From Candidatus Thiodictyon syntrophicum (GTDB lineage Bacteria > Pseudomonadota > Gammaproteobacteria > Chromatiales > Chromatiaceae): DNA of 64,000 bases. Location of the stretch: positions 186,001-250,000 of the forward strand of contig NZ_CP020371.1 of assembly GCF_002813775.1 (NCBI RefSeq), given 5' to 3'. The position numbers and the translations under genes were made by a program. Of the stretch, positions 44,419 to 53,493 are shown piece by piece (within the stretch, counting starts at the first letter, position 1; every line of letters starts with the position of its first letter). The notes under the pieces were generated by a model. The model did no database searches. It saw only the letters and a program-made list of their open reading frames with translations, and was not told the origin of the DNA.

Positions 44419-44943
44419 TCACTGGTTGTCGGGGCTCGGAATCGACGACAGCGGCAGAAACATCGGTGTCGGCTCTGGTCGGTCGAGCAGGAGGCCCTCG
44501 ACCACCGACACCGGCTCGAAGCCATAGCGAAGATAGAAGGTCCGGGCCGCGGGCTTCGCATCGACGACGACGCCGACACACCCGATCTCGTCGGCCATCC
44601 GACGGGCGAGGGTCAAGGCGAAGCGCAGCAGTGCCCGGCCGACCCCGCGGTCCCGCGCCGTCTCGGCGACCGCCAGTCGCGCCAAACGTAGCGTCGGCAA
44701 GGGGTAGTGCGGCAACCGGCGGCGGCGCTCGGCGGGAAGCGCGTCGATTTCGATCTCGGATGGCGAAACGGTGACAAAGCCGAGGATCGCGTCATCCTCG
44801 ACCGCGATGTAGGTGACGCCGAGATGGTGGCGAAACTGGTTTTGGCCCGCAAAGCGATGGAAAAAGCGGTCGAGGTCTGGGTGTCCGCTGCGGAACTGGT
44901 CGCGATCGTCGTTAGGCTCCAGTCGCCGAATCCTCATGCTCAT
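44419..44943 (-). CDS. GNAT acetyltransferase toxin (TacT-like), intact
   Basis: 174 aa. N-terminus MRIRRLEPNDDRDQFRSGHPDLDRFFHRFA and the HHLGVTYIAVE strand are typical of TacT-type toxins, which acetylate aminoacyl-tRNAs. The acetyl-CoA loop is in LAVAETARDRGVGRALL; the C-terminal YLRYGFEPV holds the conserved Tyr. Start overlaps the antitoxin stop (ATGA). Confidence 0.85.
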   Translation of the reverse strand: MSMRIRRLEPNDDRDQFRSGHPDLDRFFHRFAGQNQFRHHLGVTYIAVEDDAILGFVTVSPSEIEIDALPAERRRRLPHYPLPTLRLARLAVAETARDRGVGRALLRFALTLARRMADEIGCVGVVVDAKPAARTFYLRYGFEPVSVVEGLLLDRPEPTPMFLPLSSIPSPDNQ

Positions 44944-45227
44944 AAGGGATCGCTGTGAGCGGGCTCGGGGTCCTCGCCGAAGAGCTCACGCATGGCCCGA
45001 TTGGGGGCCTCCTGAGACGCCAGCCGCTCCAGCAGCCGCTCGCCCGACGCGGCCGTAACCACGAGGCGCGGGGGTATCACGATATCCTCAGGGATCTCGT
45101 TGATGGCCTGTAGATGGTGCAGCAGCGCCTGCTCGATCACGAACCCTTTCTTCATGCCCCGGGCACGGACGTACCGTTCCAGGCGATCACGGGTTTCGGG
45201 AGAGATATTCGCGGAAATCTGGGTCAC
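44940..45227 (-). CDS. RHH antitoxin of GNAT toxin-antitoxin pair (copy B)
   Basis: 95 aa, ribbon-helix-helix N-terminus as in copy A, with several substitutions (NEIPEDIV, VTAASGER, SHSDPL-type end). First gene of the pair; should repress its own promoter in complex with the toxin and neutralise it through its tail. Confidence 0.82.
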   Translation of the reverse strand: MTQISANISPETRDRLERYVRARGMKKGFVIEQALLHHLQAINEIPEDIVIPPRLVVTAASGERLLERLASQEAPNRAMRELFGEDPEPAHSDPL

Positions 45228-45416
45228 GTCTCACCTGCTCGCGCTGGTTTCTACAGAACTGTAGAGAAGTCTAGCATGACACCGAAGACCGCCTGCGCCG
45301 GCGGTGCGGTAACGCTCAAGAAAAGATCGCCCGGCGGTTTCTCTGCTCGGGCTGAACTGCAGGTCCATCGGCCGCGGCGTAGCATCTCTACCGGAACCGC
45401 TGGCACCGCGGGCGGG

Positions 45417-45689
45417 GACTCGGTGTCCGAGCGCGGCGGCCAGCTTGCCGCGCTGACGGCCACGGTCCCGGCAGAACAGCAGGCGCGCGACGCCGACACG
45501 CAGCACTGGCTTTCCCGACTCTCTGAACATCAGGCGGCAGTGGCGGAGGCCCGTACCCGGGAAACGGCGCTGACCGAGGAGAAGAAGGCCCTGACCTTGG
45601 AGGCGCGGCGCTTGCGGCAGGACCTTCGGAAGGTGCAGTTCGGGCTCGACGATGATGAGCGTGCGCGCAGCACCGCTCGCCAGGGCTGA
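45417..45689 (+). pseudogene. kfrA 3' fragment (copy B)
   Basis: From SERGGQLAALT onward: AEQQARDADTQHWLSRLSEHQAAVAEARTRE-like coiled coil, ending RRLRQDLRKVQFGLDDDERA. This keeps the frame that copy A has lost and is the natural C-terminus of a KfrA protein. No DNA-binding N-terminus here, so it is a relic. Confidence 0.6.
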
Positions 45690-45719
45690 TTTCGCATTGC
45701 AGGTTCGCTTTCGACCCGT

Positions 45720-46065
45720 AGATGCCGTCAGTATGACCATACTGAGCGTCCACAAGGTAAGTACCCTAATAGAATAATCTAAACAACCAAATTATTGTAA
45801 ATACTTGATTTATAGAGCTTTACACTATTTATGCTCTTATGGCGGTTGACAAGAAGTACTTAGCGGTAAGCGGTCAGTCACTCACTTCATAGCGTTAAAC
45901 CACACAACATGCGGCTCATACCGATGAGGTATTGCAGGAAAATATTCTTAGCAACGAGAAGCAGAGACAATATTGAACCATTCTTTCCATCTATCCGCCG
46001 TCCCAGAATCGGGCGAAGAATCTGTCCTGAGGCGCCACCCCTATGCACAACGGGAAGGCTGAGAA
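45720..46065. other. AT-rich intergenic stretch
   Basis: About 350 bp, the most AT-rich part of the window apart from 48300-48850. Contains CAGTATG-AC-CATACTG (about 45729-45744) and a 17-codon open stub from ATG 45840 (MAVDKKYLAVSG) that stops at once. No gene is supported. It lies downstream of the AbiE toxin gene. Confidence 0.5.
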
Positions 46066-47514
46066 TCAGTATTTGATATCCACTAAGAATCCGGTCTGAC
46101 CAGAGCACGGATAACCGCCCGGCGCCTTGTGTGGATTCAAACTGGGAGATTGATTTTCTCGGCGGAATTTTTTCCCGCACAGGCCACATTGGTAGATGTA
46201 AGTTGGCCTCTGTGACTGAGGCAAAGACGATCGGCCGCTCCGCTGGTGTGCAGGGTGCGACAACGAGGACGTTCTACTTGCTGCCCCGAGCCCTGCCGAG
46301 CTTGACGAGCGTGGCGTCTGGAGGACACGAACCGGCCCCTCCGGCGTCAGCTCGACGGCATAACGTGGCGCAAAACTGTTGTCTGTCGTATGGGCACCTT
46401 CAATTCGGTCGACGCGATAGCTGCGATGTTCGTTTGCATCAACGTTCCAGGCATGAAGGACAATATTTCCGTCCTGTGTGCGCCGCAAGGAGTATGGTTC
46501 TATACGGCGGGTCGAGCCTTGATAGTCTAGATTTACGCACAACCGGTTAGCAGCGGCAAAGCGGATGATTTCGATATAGGACTGGGCCGGGCCGCTTAAA
46601 GGAAGCCGGATGGTCCGCTCCCGGATAACCACCTCGCCGCGCCCCAACGTGTAGGCGGCAAGAACGATCGGGGCTGCGCCGCCAGCCAGCCATGAGAAAA
46701 ACTGGGGAAGCATCTCCCAAAAGGACGCTACCGGTGGCAATGCCGGAAGCTGGTGCGCCAGCATCGAAGTCCAGGCGCCCTCAAGATCTGCTTTATGAGC
46801 GTCGAAGTCTCCAGCGTTTGGTACCGGGATACCTTTGAACTCACATTTCTGGCGAAGGACATCGAGCAGAACCGAAGCGGTGGGGCGCGCGTCTTCGTGT
46901 CGGTAGAGGTTGATTACATCGTAGAGGTCGCGGGGCCTGGTACGCTCGGCGAGCGCACGTATTTTTTCCGCAAAGACTTCTTCATAGCCATAGGCCAAGA
47001 CGGAAATGCCGTCGGTAGGACTATCACTATAGGGATGAAAGACCGGGACCTTCACAGGCGGCAGCACCAGACGCTCATCTGCCGTGAGATCAAGTTTAAT
47101 GCGTGGCATGCCGCCAGCGGTGGGGGAGACCGAACCGCGATAGCTGAGTTTGCCCTGGCAACTCATCTGGCCGCGTGGGTTCGCGTAAATGTCAAAACTT
47201 TGTGACTTAGCAGGAAATTCCAATCCGCTGTTTTCGTAAATCCATTCGGCGATCTCGCCGAACACAGGTTGCAGAAAGCCTTCCCGAAGATGCGATTTAT
47301 CCTTCAGCGTAAAATCGAGGTCTTCAGAAAATCGGTAGGTTTCAAAGTAGCACTTCTTTAGACAGGTGCCGCCCTTGAAGATCCAATTGTCGGCCAGCGC
47401 ATCATGGGCGTAGATGCCAGCGAGCACCCACCCCAACGCGTAGTCTTTTTCGACAACGTGAGGATTGAGATTGAGGTTAGACGCAGCATCCAAGATCTCG
47501 CGTTTAGTGATCAT
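46066..47514 (-). CDS. abiEii: AbiEii-like nucleotidyltransferase toxin with WYL and zinc-ribbon domains
   Basis: 482 aa. Residues 1-260: AbiEii domain with the nucleotidyltransferase signature GGTCLKKCYFETYRFSEDLDF and the KIRALAERTRPRDLYDV motif. Residues ~320-390: a WYL-type domain (RLCVNLDYQGSTRRIEPYSL...YRVDRIEG). Residues ~440-482: CGLC...NPHKAPGGYPC zinc ribbon. Typical AbiEii proteins are about 300 aa, so the last two domains are an extension. Type IV toxin of phage abortive infection, 9 bp after abiEi. Confidence 0.85.
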   Translation of the reverse strand: MITKREILDAASNLNLNPHVVEKDYALGWVLAGIYAHDALADNWIFKGGTCLKKCYFETYRFSEDLDFTLKDKSHLREGFLQPVFGEIAEWIYENSGLEFPAKSQSFDIYANPRGQMSCQGKLSYRGSVSPTAGGMPRIKLDLTADERLVLPPVKVPVFHPYSDSPTDGISVLAYGYEEVFAEKIRALAERTRPRDLYDVINLYRHEDARPTASVLLDVLRQKCEFKGIPVPNAGDFDAHKADLEGAWTSMLAHQLPALPPVASFWEMLPQFFSWLAGGAAPIVLAAYTLGRGEVVIRERTIRLPLSGPAQSYIEIIRFAAANRLCVNLDYQGSTRRIEPYSLRRTQDGNIVLHAWNVDANEHRSYRVDRIEGAHTTDNSFAPRYAVELTPEGPVRVLQTPRSSSSAGLGAASRTSSLSHPAHQRSGRSSLPQSQRPTYIYQCGLCGKKFRRENQSPSLNPHKAPGGYPCSGQTGFLVDIKY

Positions 47515-47523
47515 ACGCGCTTC

Positions 47524-48321
47524 TCATTTGACCCAGGTTTCTGGTACGCGCAGCCGCCATCTAGTTACCAGGCGAACGCACTGAAGCGCCGGATCAAGCT
47601 TGGCGTGACCTTGGGTAAGACGATCTCTTGCAGCTTGGACCAGCGCCCCGCCGCGGGGATGTCTCTCGGCAAGAAATCCAAGCCGTTTGAATATGGCTCC
47701 GTTTCCAATACGTTCGGCATAACCGATAAGTCGGTCCGCGTCGAGCTCGGGTCGATTCAGATAGCGCTCGAAACAATCGCCAACATGCTGAATACCGCCG
47801 CCTAATGCAGGATCATCGAGAATATCGACGATCGTCCGATGAATATCTGAAACGGCTACTTTCGTTTGCCCGCGCCAAACGGATTTGATGCCAAATATCA
47901 GATCCTCCCGTATGTGCTTAAGCGTAAAGACGGCGCTTTGGCACTCAATCGATTTCTCCCGAACCGGACGGGTCGTGCAGACGACGATGTCGCGGAATAT
48001 TTGTTCGGTCAGGTCCCAATGCTCGGCCGCCGTACGACCCGCGATATATGCAGGCGAAAACAGGGCCGGAACCAGAATCCAGGAGTCCTGAACTACCGTT
48101 TCGGCGTTTAGGAAATCAAGCTGCACGGGAACGTAGGTACCTTTTCCAACGCGGCGCATCCAACCCTGCGATACCCAGCGCGACAAAAGCTTGGCCGCAC
48201 GTGTACGAGGGACGCCAAGGGCCTGGACCGCATCTTCAATGCGCACGACATCGCTGGCTGCATTAATTACAGCAGCAAGCCTGGTTTTTCCGATCGACAG
48301 ATTTTCGTATGAGGGCACCAT
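47524..48321 (-). CDS. abiEi: AbiEi-like antitoxin/transcriptional regulator
   Basis: 265 aa. N-terminal winged-helix (VVRIEDAVQALGVPRTRAAKLLSRWVSQGWMRRVGKGTYVP), then the AbiEi C-terminal domain (WILVPALFSPAYIAGRTAAEHWDLTEQ...VVCTTRPV). In this family the protein represses its operon and opposes AbiEii. First gene of the pair; AT-rich promoter region upstream (48322-48400). Confidence 0.85.
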   Translation of the reverse strand: MVPSYENLSIGKTRLAAVINAASDVVRIEDAVQALGVPRTRAAKLLSRWVSQGWMRRVGKGTYVPVQLDFLNAETVVQDSWILVPALFSPAYIAGRTAAEHWDLTEQIFRDIVVCTTRPVREKSIECQSAVFTLKHIREDLIFGIKSVWRGQTKVAVSDIHRTIVDILDDPALGGGIQHVGDCFERYLNRPELDADRLIGYAERIGNGAIFKRLGFLAERHPRGGALVQAARDRLTQGHAKLDPALQCVRLVTRWRLRVPETWVK

Positions 48322-48974
48322 GAATTATCATTATCTCATTTTTTCGCGTAAAGTGTGAAATTATTGCATCTCAATATACTTTTTTCCGGTTCTTCTAGGG
48401 GATCGGCAGACGGGGCGGGAGTTAGGTTTCGGGGGTTGGGGAAATCCGCACAAGTCCGGCAAAGGCCCCTGCCATCCAGTAAGTGTCTGATCTTGCGGTT
48501 TTCTAGCCAGGAAGTTTCGGTCGACGTACTGAAACTCGACTTTGGCCATTTTTCCGCCTGGCCAGAGTCATGATAATCAACGAGTTATCTTGGACGGAAA
48601 AATTAGCAGGGGGTCCTCGCCGGGGTTCGCATCGGTCCCACTGCTCCCTAACCCCATCCTGATTTTTCGTGCTTTTATATTTCAATCAGTTAGCCATATT
48701 TGCTGTTAGGAAAATGGCCAAAGTCGAGTGAAAAAGATATATCACAATAGAAGTGTTTCTCGAAAATCGTGAAAAGATGACATGATGATATAGTTCCTTG
48801 TGAAGGCGTAGTCGATCTTCTTGGGGGCCTGCTGAGCTACAAGACGTTGGCCGCAACGGAACCTGGGAGGGCATGATGGTCAGGGGGACAGGGGTGCGAA
48901 GAGGCAGTAGAGGTAGGCGTTGGGTTAGCCTTGGTGTTCTCGACCGAAAGGTTGCGGGGTTTGTGGGCTGACTC
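48322..48974. other. gene-free stretch with abiE promoter region and a MITE
   Basis: About 650 bp with no supported gene. Holds the AT-rich upstream region of abiEi (48322-48400), the 194-bp MITE at 48535-48728, and an AT-rich block at 48728-48800 with no obvious promoter. Confidence 0.6.
48535..48728. mobile_element. 194-bp MITE with IS701-like ends
   Basis: Starts with CTCGACTTTGGCCATTTT and ends with its exact complement: the same 18-bp termini as the IS at 1936-3660. Flanked by the direct duplication TGAAA (48530-48534 and 48729-48733), 5 bp as for that IS. The interior has no transposase sequence and is unlike the IS interior. Confidence 0.88.
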
Positions 48975-50078
48975 GTGAATGCTTGTGGACGAGCAATTTT
49001 CGGCAGCTTTGGATTTCATCACGGTCGCCCGGCAAGGCTTCCTTACCGACCGCTCATGGCCGATTGGGGAGGGCCAGTCGACGCCCGATCGATGCCGACC
49101 GGCTTTGCCGGGCGGACAGCTATTCCATCGGCCGCTCGCTGCGTCGCACCGCTGCCGGAACCGCGGGCGGCGGCTCGGTGTCCGAGCGTGACGGCCACAG
49201 TGCAGGGAGATGCAGAACAGCAGTCGCGTGACGCCGAGCTTGGCCGGCGACTGGCGGACAAGCTGGTGCGCGTGGTGGACAGCACCGGGCGGGAGGACTG
49301 GCTCCTCATCCACGTCGAGGTCCAGGGAGACGCTGAACCCGACCTGGCCGAGCGGTTGTTTGTTTACAATTACCGCATCTACGACCGCCACCGGCGCCCG
49401 GTGGTCAGCCTGGCCGTGCTGGCCGACGAGCGCGCCGACTGGCGCCCGGACCACTTCGGCTGGCAGCGCTGGGGCTGCGAGGTCGGCATCCGCTTCCCCT
49501 GCGTCAAGCTGCTCGACTACCGCGCCCGCTGGGCGGAGTTGGAGGCCTCGACCAACCCCTTTGCGGTGGTCATCCAGGCGCATCTCAAGACCCAGGAGAC
49601 GCGCCACGCCCCCGAAGAACGCTACTGGGCCAAACTGGCGCTCGCCAAGAGCCTCTATCGACGGGGTTGGGCGCGGGACGACATCCTGGAACTGTTCCGC
49701 TTCATCGACTGGATGCTGCGCCTGCCCGAGGTACTGGAAGAACGCCTCTGGTCCGAGATTCAAACCTTTGAGGGGATAGAGCACATGCCTTACGTCACCA
49801 GTGTTGAGCGGATCGGCATCCGTAAGGGCCTTCAGGAGGGTATTCAGCAGGGTATCCAACAGGGTATCCAACAGGGTGTTGCGCAGGGGCTGCAACACGA
49901 GCGTCTGCTCCTCGTGCGCCTGGCCCGGTGGCGCTTCGGAGCCGAAGTCGCCGAGCGTAGCGCGCCGCTGCTCGACCAAGTCCCCAACGCCCAGGCGCTG
50001 GAAGACCTGGCCGGGACGCTCCTCGCTAGTCCGGATGGGGGGACCTGGCTGGAAGCGTTGAATCAAGCCGCGGGGTGA
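48975..50078 (+). pseudogene. Rpn-like/DUF4351 nuclease-family protein, N-terminus replaced
   Basis: From about 49200 the frame reads like this family: DAELGRRLADKLVRV, LLIHVEVQG (ExQ), FVYNYRIYDRHRRPVVSLAVL, then a DUF4351-type C-terminus (LLVRLARWRFGAEVAERSAPL). The usual N-terminus (lysine/phenylalanine-rich helix and LDKEL block) is absent. In its place is sequence resembling the kfrA fragments (ACCGCGGGCG...CTCGGTGTCCGAGCG). Listed from the GTG at 48975; probably inactive. Confidence 0.6.
49839..49886 (+). repeat. 12-bp tandem repeat, four units
   Basis: GGTATTCAGCAG, GGTATCCAACAG (twice) and GGTGTTGCGCAG encode I-Q-Q-G repeats between the nuclease-like and DUF4351 parts. The two central units are identical, so copy number may vary by slippage. 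Confidence 0.75.
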
Positions 50079-50415
50079 TCCACGACCTTGGTCATGTCAG
50101 GCGAACCTGATCATCGTTCCAGCCATCCTTGGGTCGGTCTCGGCACCGGCCCGGCGGCACGTTCGGCCCACTTACGACTGCGTGCGAGGCTTGACGGTCA
50201 CGGGGGTACGGGGAGGTTGCCGTCATTCGATGTCCCGCGGGAACCCCCGCCATTGCAGGCAGCGAGATCGCGGGGCTACCGCAATGGCGAGGCCAGCGAC
50301 AAGAATTCCCGGCAGGCCGCCGGCAGTTCAAGCCGAAAGCCGTGCCAGTCATCCCGCAACACACCGTCGAGATACCACGGCGGTACATCGTCGAGCGTGT
50401 CGACGACCCACCACC

Positions 50416-52374
50416 TAGGATGTTCAATCTGACCCAAAAAGGCGCTGAAAAGCCCATGCAAGAAGCGTGTTGCCGGGAAGGCCCGGCTGTCGGTTCTGTG
50501 CTCGGGTGGGTACGATGACGGTGCGACACTAGCTCATGCCCAGCCCTTGACAAACGGCGAACGGTTGGCCAGCCTACTGGCGCGGTGATCTGACCGCCTT
50601 GCCGGAGCGCGCACGACGTGATGAACGCATTCAAGAGCCCAGTGAGCCGTCTGGCCAACCTGTTCCAGCGGTCACGTGATGCCTGGAAGGCGAAAGCGTT
50701 GGAGCGGCAGCAGCGCCTGCGGGCCGCGGAGGTCAAGATTCGGGATCTGGAGCACAGCCGCGCGCAGTGGAAGGCGCGTGCGCTAAAGGCGGAGCGTGGG
50801 CGAACGGGCGCCGAAGAGGCCGCGGCGCCGGCGGCTGACGAACCAGTGGATGAGCCACCACAGCTTGCGCTGTCCCCGCCGGTCGGCCATCACTATTCGG
50901 TCATGGTCATGCAGTTGACCATGCGGCTGTATCTGCACGCGGGGCTTGGCAGTCGCGGCGTGGCGCGGGTCTTGAATCTGTTCGGCGCGACATTCCCGGT
51001 GGCGGCGCCAGCCCACACCACGGTGCTGAACTGGATCTATCGCTGCGGTCTCGCGATCCTCAATCGCCAACCGGAATGGCGCACGGATTGGATCTACGTC
51101 GCTGATCATACCATCGCCTTGGGGGCATCCAAGTGCCTGGTAATCCTGGGTATTCCGGTGAATGCACTGGCTCGGAGCGGTTACAGTCCGGGTCACGGCG
51201 CCATGCAGGTGCTGGCCGTGGAGATCACCACACACAGCACGGGGGCGTGGGTCGCGAACGTGCTCAGGCGCGTTGCGCAACGCACCGGTCCCCCGGTCCA
51301 GATCGTTGCCGACCACGGCAGCGACCTGCGCAAGGGCATCGCCTTGTTTCAGGAGCACGCCACTGCCTGCGTCTATACTTATGATATTTCTCATCTGATC
51401 GCGACGCTGCTCAAGGCCGAGATGGGCCGGGACGCGCGCTGGGAGTCCTTGCTGGCGCACTGTCGCAACGCCTGGTCAGCCTTGCAGCAGACCGATCTGG
51501 CCTTCTTGCTGCCGCCTCGGCAGCGCCTCAAGGCGCGTTTCATGAATCTGGATGTCCAGGTGCGGTGGGCACAACGGCTCCTCGCCTACCATGATCGCGG
51601 CGACTTCAGCGCGATCCGCGCGCAATACGTCCTGAAGTGGCCGGCATGGGAGCACCTGTGCGCGCGGTTCGGCGCCGCCCGGGCGCACCCATTGCGGGCC
51701 ATCGTCGGCATTCGCTATCCCGACCGGGCGGCTTTTTGCCAGGCACTGCAGACACACTCAGACCTCGAGAGTGATACGCTCGACGATGTGTTCTGGCAGC
51801 AAGCGGACGCTGGGTACAGCCGCTTCCTTGACGGCTTTGCCTGGCTACTGTCCTACCGGGATGACCTGGTGGATTACGCGCAAATGATGGCGCAATCCAA
51901 GCTGATTCAGTCGCACCTCAAATCCAAGGGCCTCCAGCGGGGCTCCCAGGAATCACTCCAGGCCACGCTGCCACCGCAGTCAACGCTCACCCCACGCACG
52001 GCGGCCTTTACCCAACAGATGCTCGCGAAGGTGGCAGTGGAAGCCGCCAAGATCCCGACTGATAATGTCTGGCTGGCATCCTCCGATATCATCGAATCGG
52101 TCTTCGGGAAATACAAATGCTTCACCGCCAGGGGGCCACTCAAGGAGATCGGCAAGCTGCTGCTTGCGATTCCTGCCTTCATCGCCGACCTGGCGACTCC
52201 GTTGATTCGGGAGGCGATGGAATCGGTGCGTACGATTGATGTCGAGCACTGGGCGCAAGCGCATATCGGTGCGTCGATGCTGGCCCGGCGTCGGCATGCT
52301 CTCATTGATTCGTTATCAAACACTAAAACTGTATGAAGATAATTTGTGAAATAGGTCCGATATTGAACACCCTA
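50416..52374 (+). mobile_element. insertion sequence, 1959 bp, DDE type, family not recognised
   Basis: Ends TAGGATGTTCAAT (50416) and the complement of TAGGGTGTTCAAT (52374), one mismatch in 13, extending imperfectly inward. Flanked by CCCACCACC (50407-50415 and 52375-52383). Contains one long plus-strand transposase gene. Confidence 0.8.
50621..52336 (+). CDS. DDE-type transposase
   Basis: 571 aa from ATG 50621. Coiled-coil basic N-terminus (WKAKALERQQRLRAAEVKIRDLE). The core has Asp in IYVADHTIALG, Asp in QIVADHGSDLRKGI and Glu in ASSDIIESVFGKYK, in the order and spacing of a DDE transposase. The SVMVMQLTMRLYLHAGLGSRGVARVL region resembles non-classified (ISNCY-type) transposases. Frame intact. 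Confidence 0.8.
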   Translation: MNAFKSPVSRLANLFQRSRDAWKAKALERQQRLRAAEVKIRDLEHSRAQWKARALKAERGRTGAEEAAAPAADEPVDEPPQLALSPPVGHHYSVMVMQLTMRLYLHAGLGSRGVARVLNLFGATFPVAAPAHTTVLNWIYRCGLAILNRQPEWRTDWIYVADHTIALGASKCLVILGIPVNALARSGYSPGHGAMQVLAVEITTHSTGAWVANVLRRVAQRTGPPVQIVADHGSDLRKGIALFQEHATACVYTYDISHLIATLLKAEMGRDARWESLLAHCRNAWSALQQTDLAFLLPPRQRLKARFMNLDVQVRWAQRLLAYHDRGDFSAIRAQYVLKWPAWEHLCARFGAARAHPLRAIVGIRYPDRAAFCQALQTHSDLESDTLDDVFWQQADAGYSRFLDGFAWLLSYRDDLVDYAQMMAQSKLIQSHLKSKGLQRGSQESLQATLPPQSTLTPRTAAFTQQMLAKVAVEAAKIPTDNVWLASSDIIESVFGKYKCFTARGPLKEIGKLLLAIPAFIADLATPLIREAMESVRTIDVEHWAQAHIGASMLARRRHALIDSLSNTKTV

Positions 52375-53493
52375 CCCACCACCCCCGCTGCCAGTCCTGG
52401 CGAAGCGCCGGCAGCAGGCGGGTTCCACTCGCCCAGTCGGACAACGACTCGACCAGGGCACTGGTGAGCAACTGCGGCGGGGGATGCACCAATGCGCAGC
52501 CGAGGATCAGCGCCTCCCGGTAGGTTTGTGCGATGGCCCCGAGCGCACCGGCGAGTTGGCGGTCAGACCCGGCGCCGAGTTGCGGTCGAATACGCGCGTT
52601 GGTGTAGGTCTGCAGCTCATGCAGCCGCCGCCACATCCCCGGGTACCGCGGCACCCCCCACAGGAGCTCCAGGATCACGGTCACGCGGTGGATGCGCATG
52701 GCTTGGAGCACGACCCATGACCTGGCCGCGGTCGTCTCCGGACCGCCGCTGGCCGTGCGGTCGAGACCCTGGAGCACATGGGCGAGCAGGTCGACCCATC
52801 CCTGCGCGACCCGTTCGACAAGCAAGGCGCCGGGCTGACGCGCACCGGTCCGTGGCGGACGCAGCCGCACACGGCGCACGAGCGCGCGTACCCGCGGAGC
52901 GAGAGAGTGCAGGGCCTGGACGGCGGGCCCCGGCTCCACTGGCAGGCGGCAGAGACTGGTGCAGAGCGTGGCCAGTGCCGTGGCGTTGGCCCGCAGGCTG
53001 GTCGCATCCGCGGGCGCCCACTGCGCGGCAATGGCGGCCTGATCCCAGCGCTCGATGGTCTGACTGCCATCGCCTAACCCGCTGTCCCAGAGCGGTTCTG
53101 ACGCGGGCGACAGCGAGTCCACGGACGCGCTATTCATCGCGAGCGCCAACTGCAACTGCGTGTCACTACAGGGTGCCATGAGCACCGAAACGCGTGGGTC
53201 CTCATCGTCCCGGTGCACCAGCCGCTGCGGCGTTGCCGAGACGACGATGAACCGCAGGCCCGGTGACAGCGGATGTTCGACCAGGAACGCGAGAATGCTG
53301 GCATGGGTGTGGCCGGCGACCGGTAGCTCGATGAGGAACACCTGGTGGCGGCGTTGCGCAAGCGCCCGCAACGCCTCGCCCAGGCCGACGCATACCGTGG
53401 GCCGCTCGCCGAGCGCCCACAGGCGGCGCGCCCAGGCGGGGGCCTGGTGCTCCGACAACACCAGCAGGTGGCGGGACTCACTGTCCATGGCGG

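Larger units (their letters stand above)
41089..45719. repeat. 4.6-kb duplicated module, copy B
   Basis: Uninterrupted copy of the module at 10298-16257, same orientation. Left boundary is sharp at 41089 (first differing base 41088). Right similarity fades after about 45719. Copy B has the intact GNAT toxin. Confidence 0.9.
50276..53488 (-). pseudogene. receiver-like protein of the tra operon, split by an IS
   Basis: The parts 52375-53488 and 50276-50406 join to 1245 nt, 415 codons, after removing the IS and one duplication CCCACCACC; the junction reads QRGWWVVDTLDD. ATG 53488 is used (the frame to 53674 is upstream noise). Residues 1-110 look like a response-regulator receiver (LLVLSEHQ, FLIELPVAG, VVSATPQ) with Glu where the phospho-acceptor Asp is expected. 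A helical C-terminal part follows. It lies 5 bp after its upstream neighbour. Confidence 0.7.

Noticed and set aside
49839-49886. possible CRISPR-like repeats
   Set aside because: Contiguous 12-bp units without spacers inside a coding frame; a protein-coding tandem repeat. No CRISPR array was seen in the window.
48837-50066. 409-aa minus-strand frame
   Set aside because: Antisense of the Rpn/DUF4351 gene; the repeated LLDTLLNTLL stretch is the complement of the IQQG repeats.
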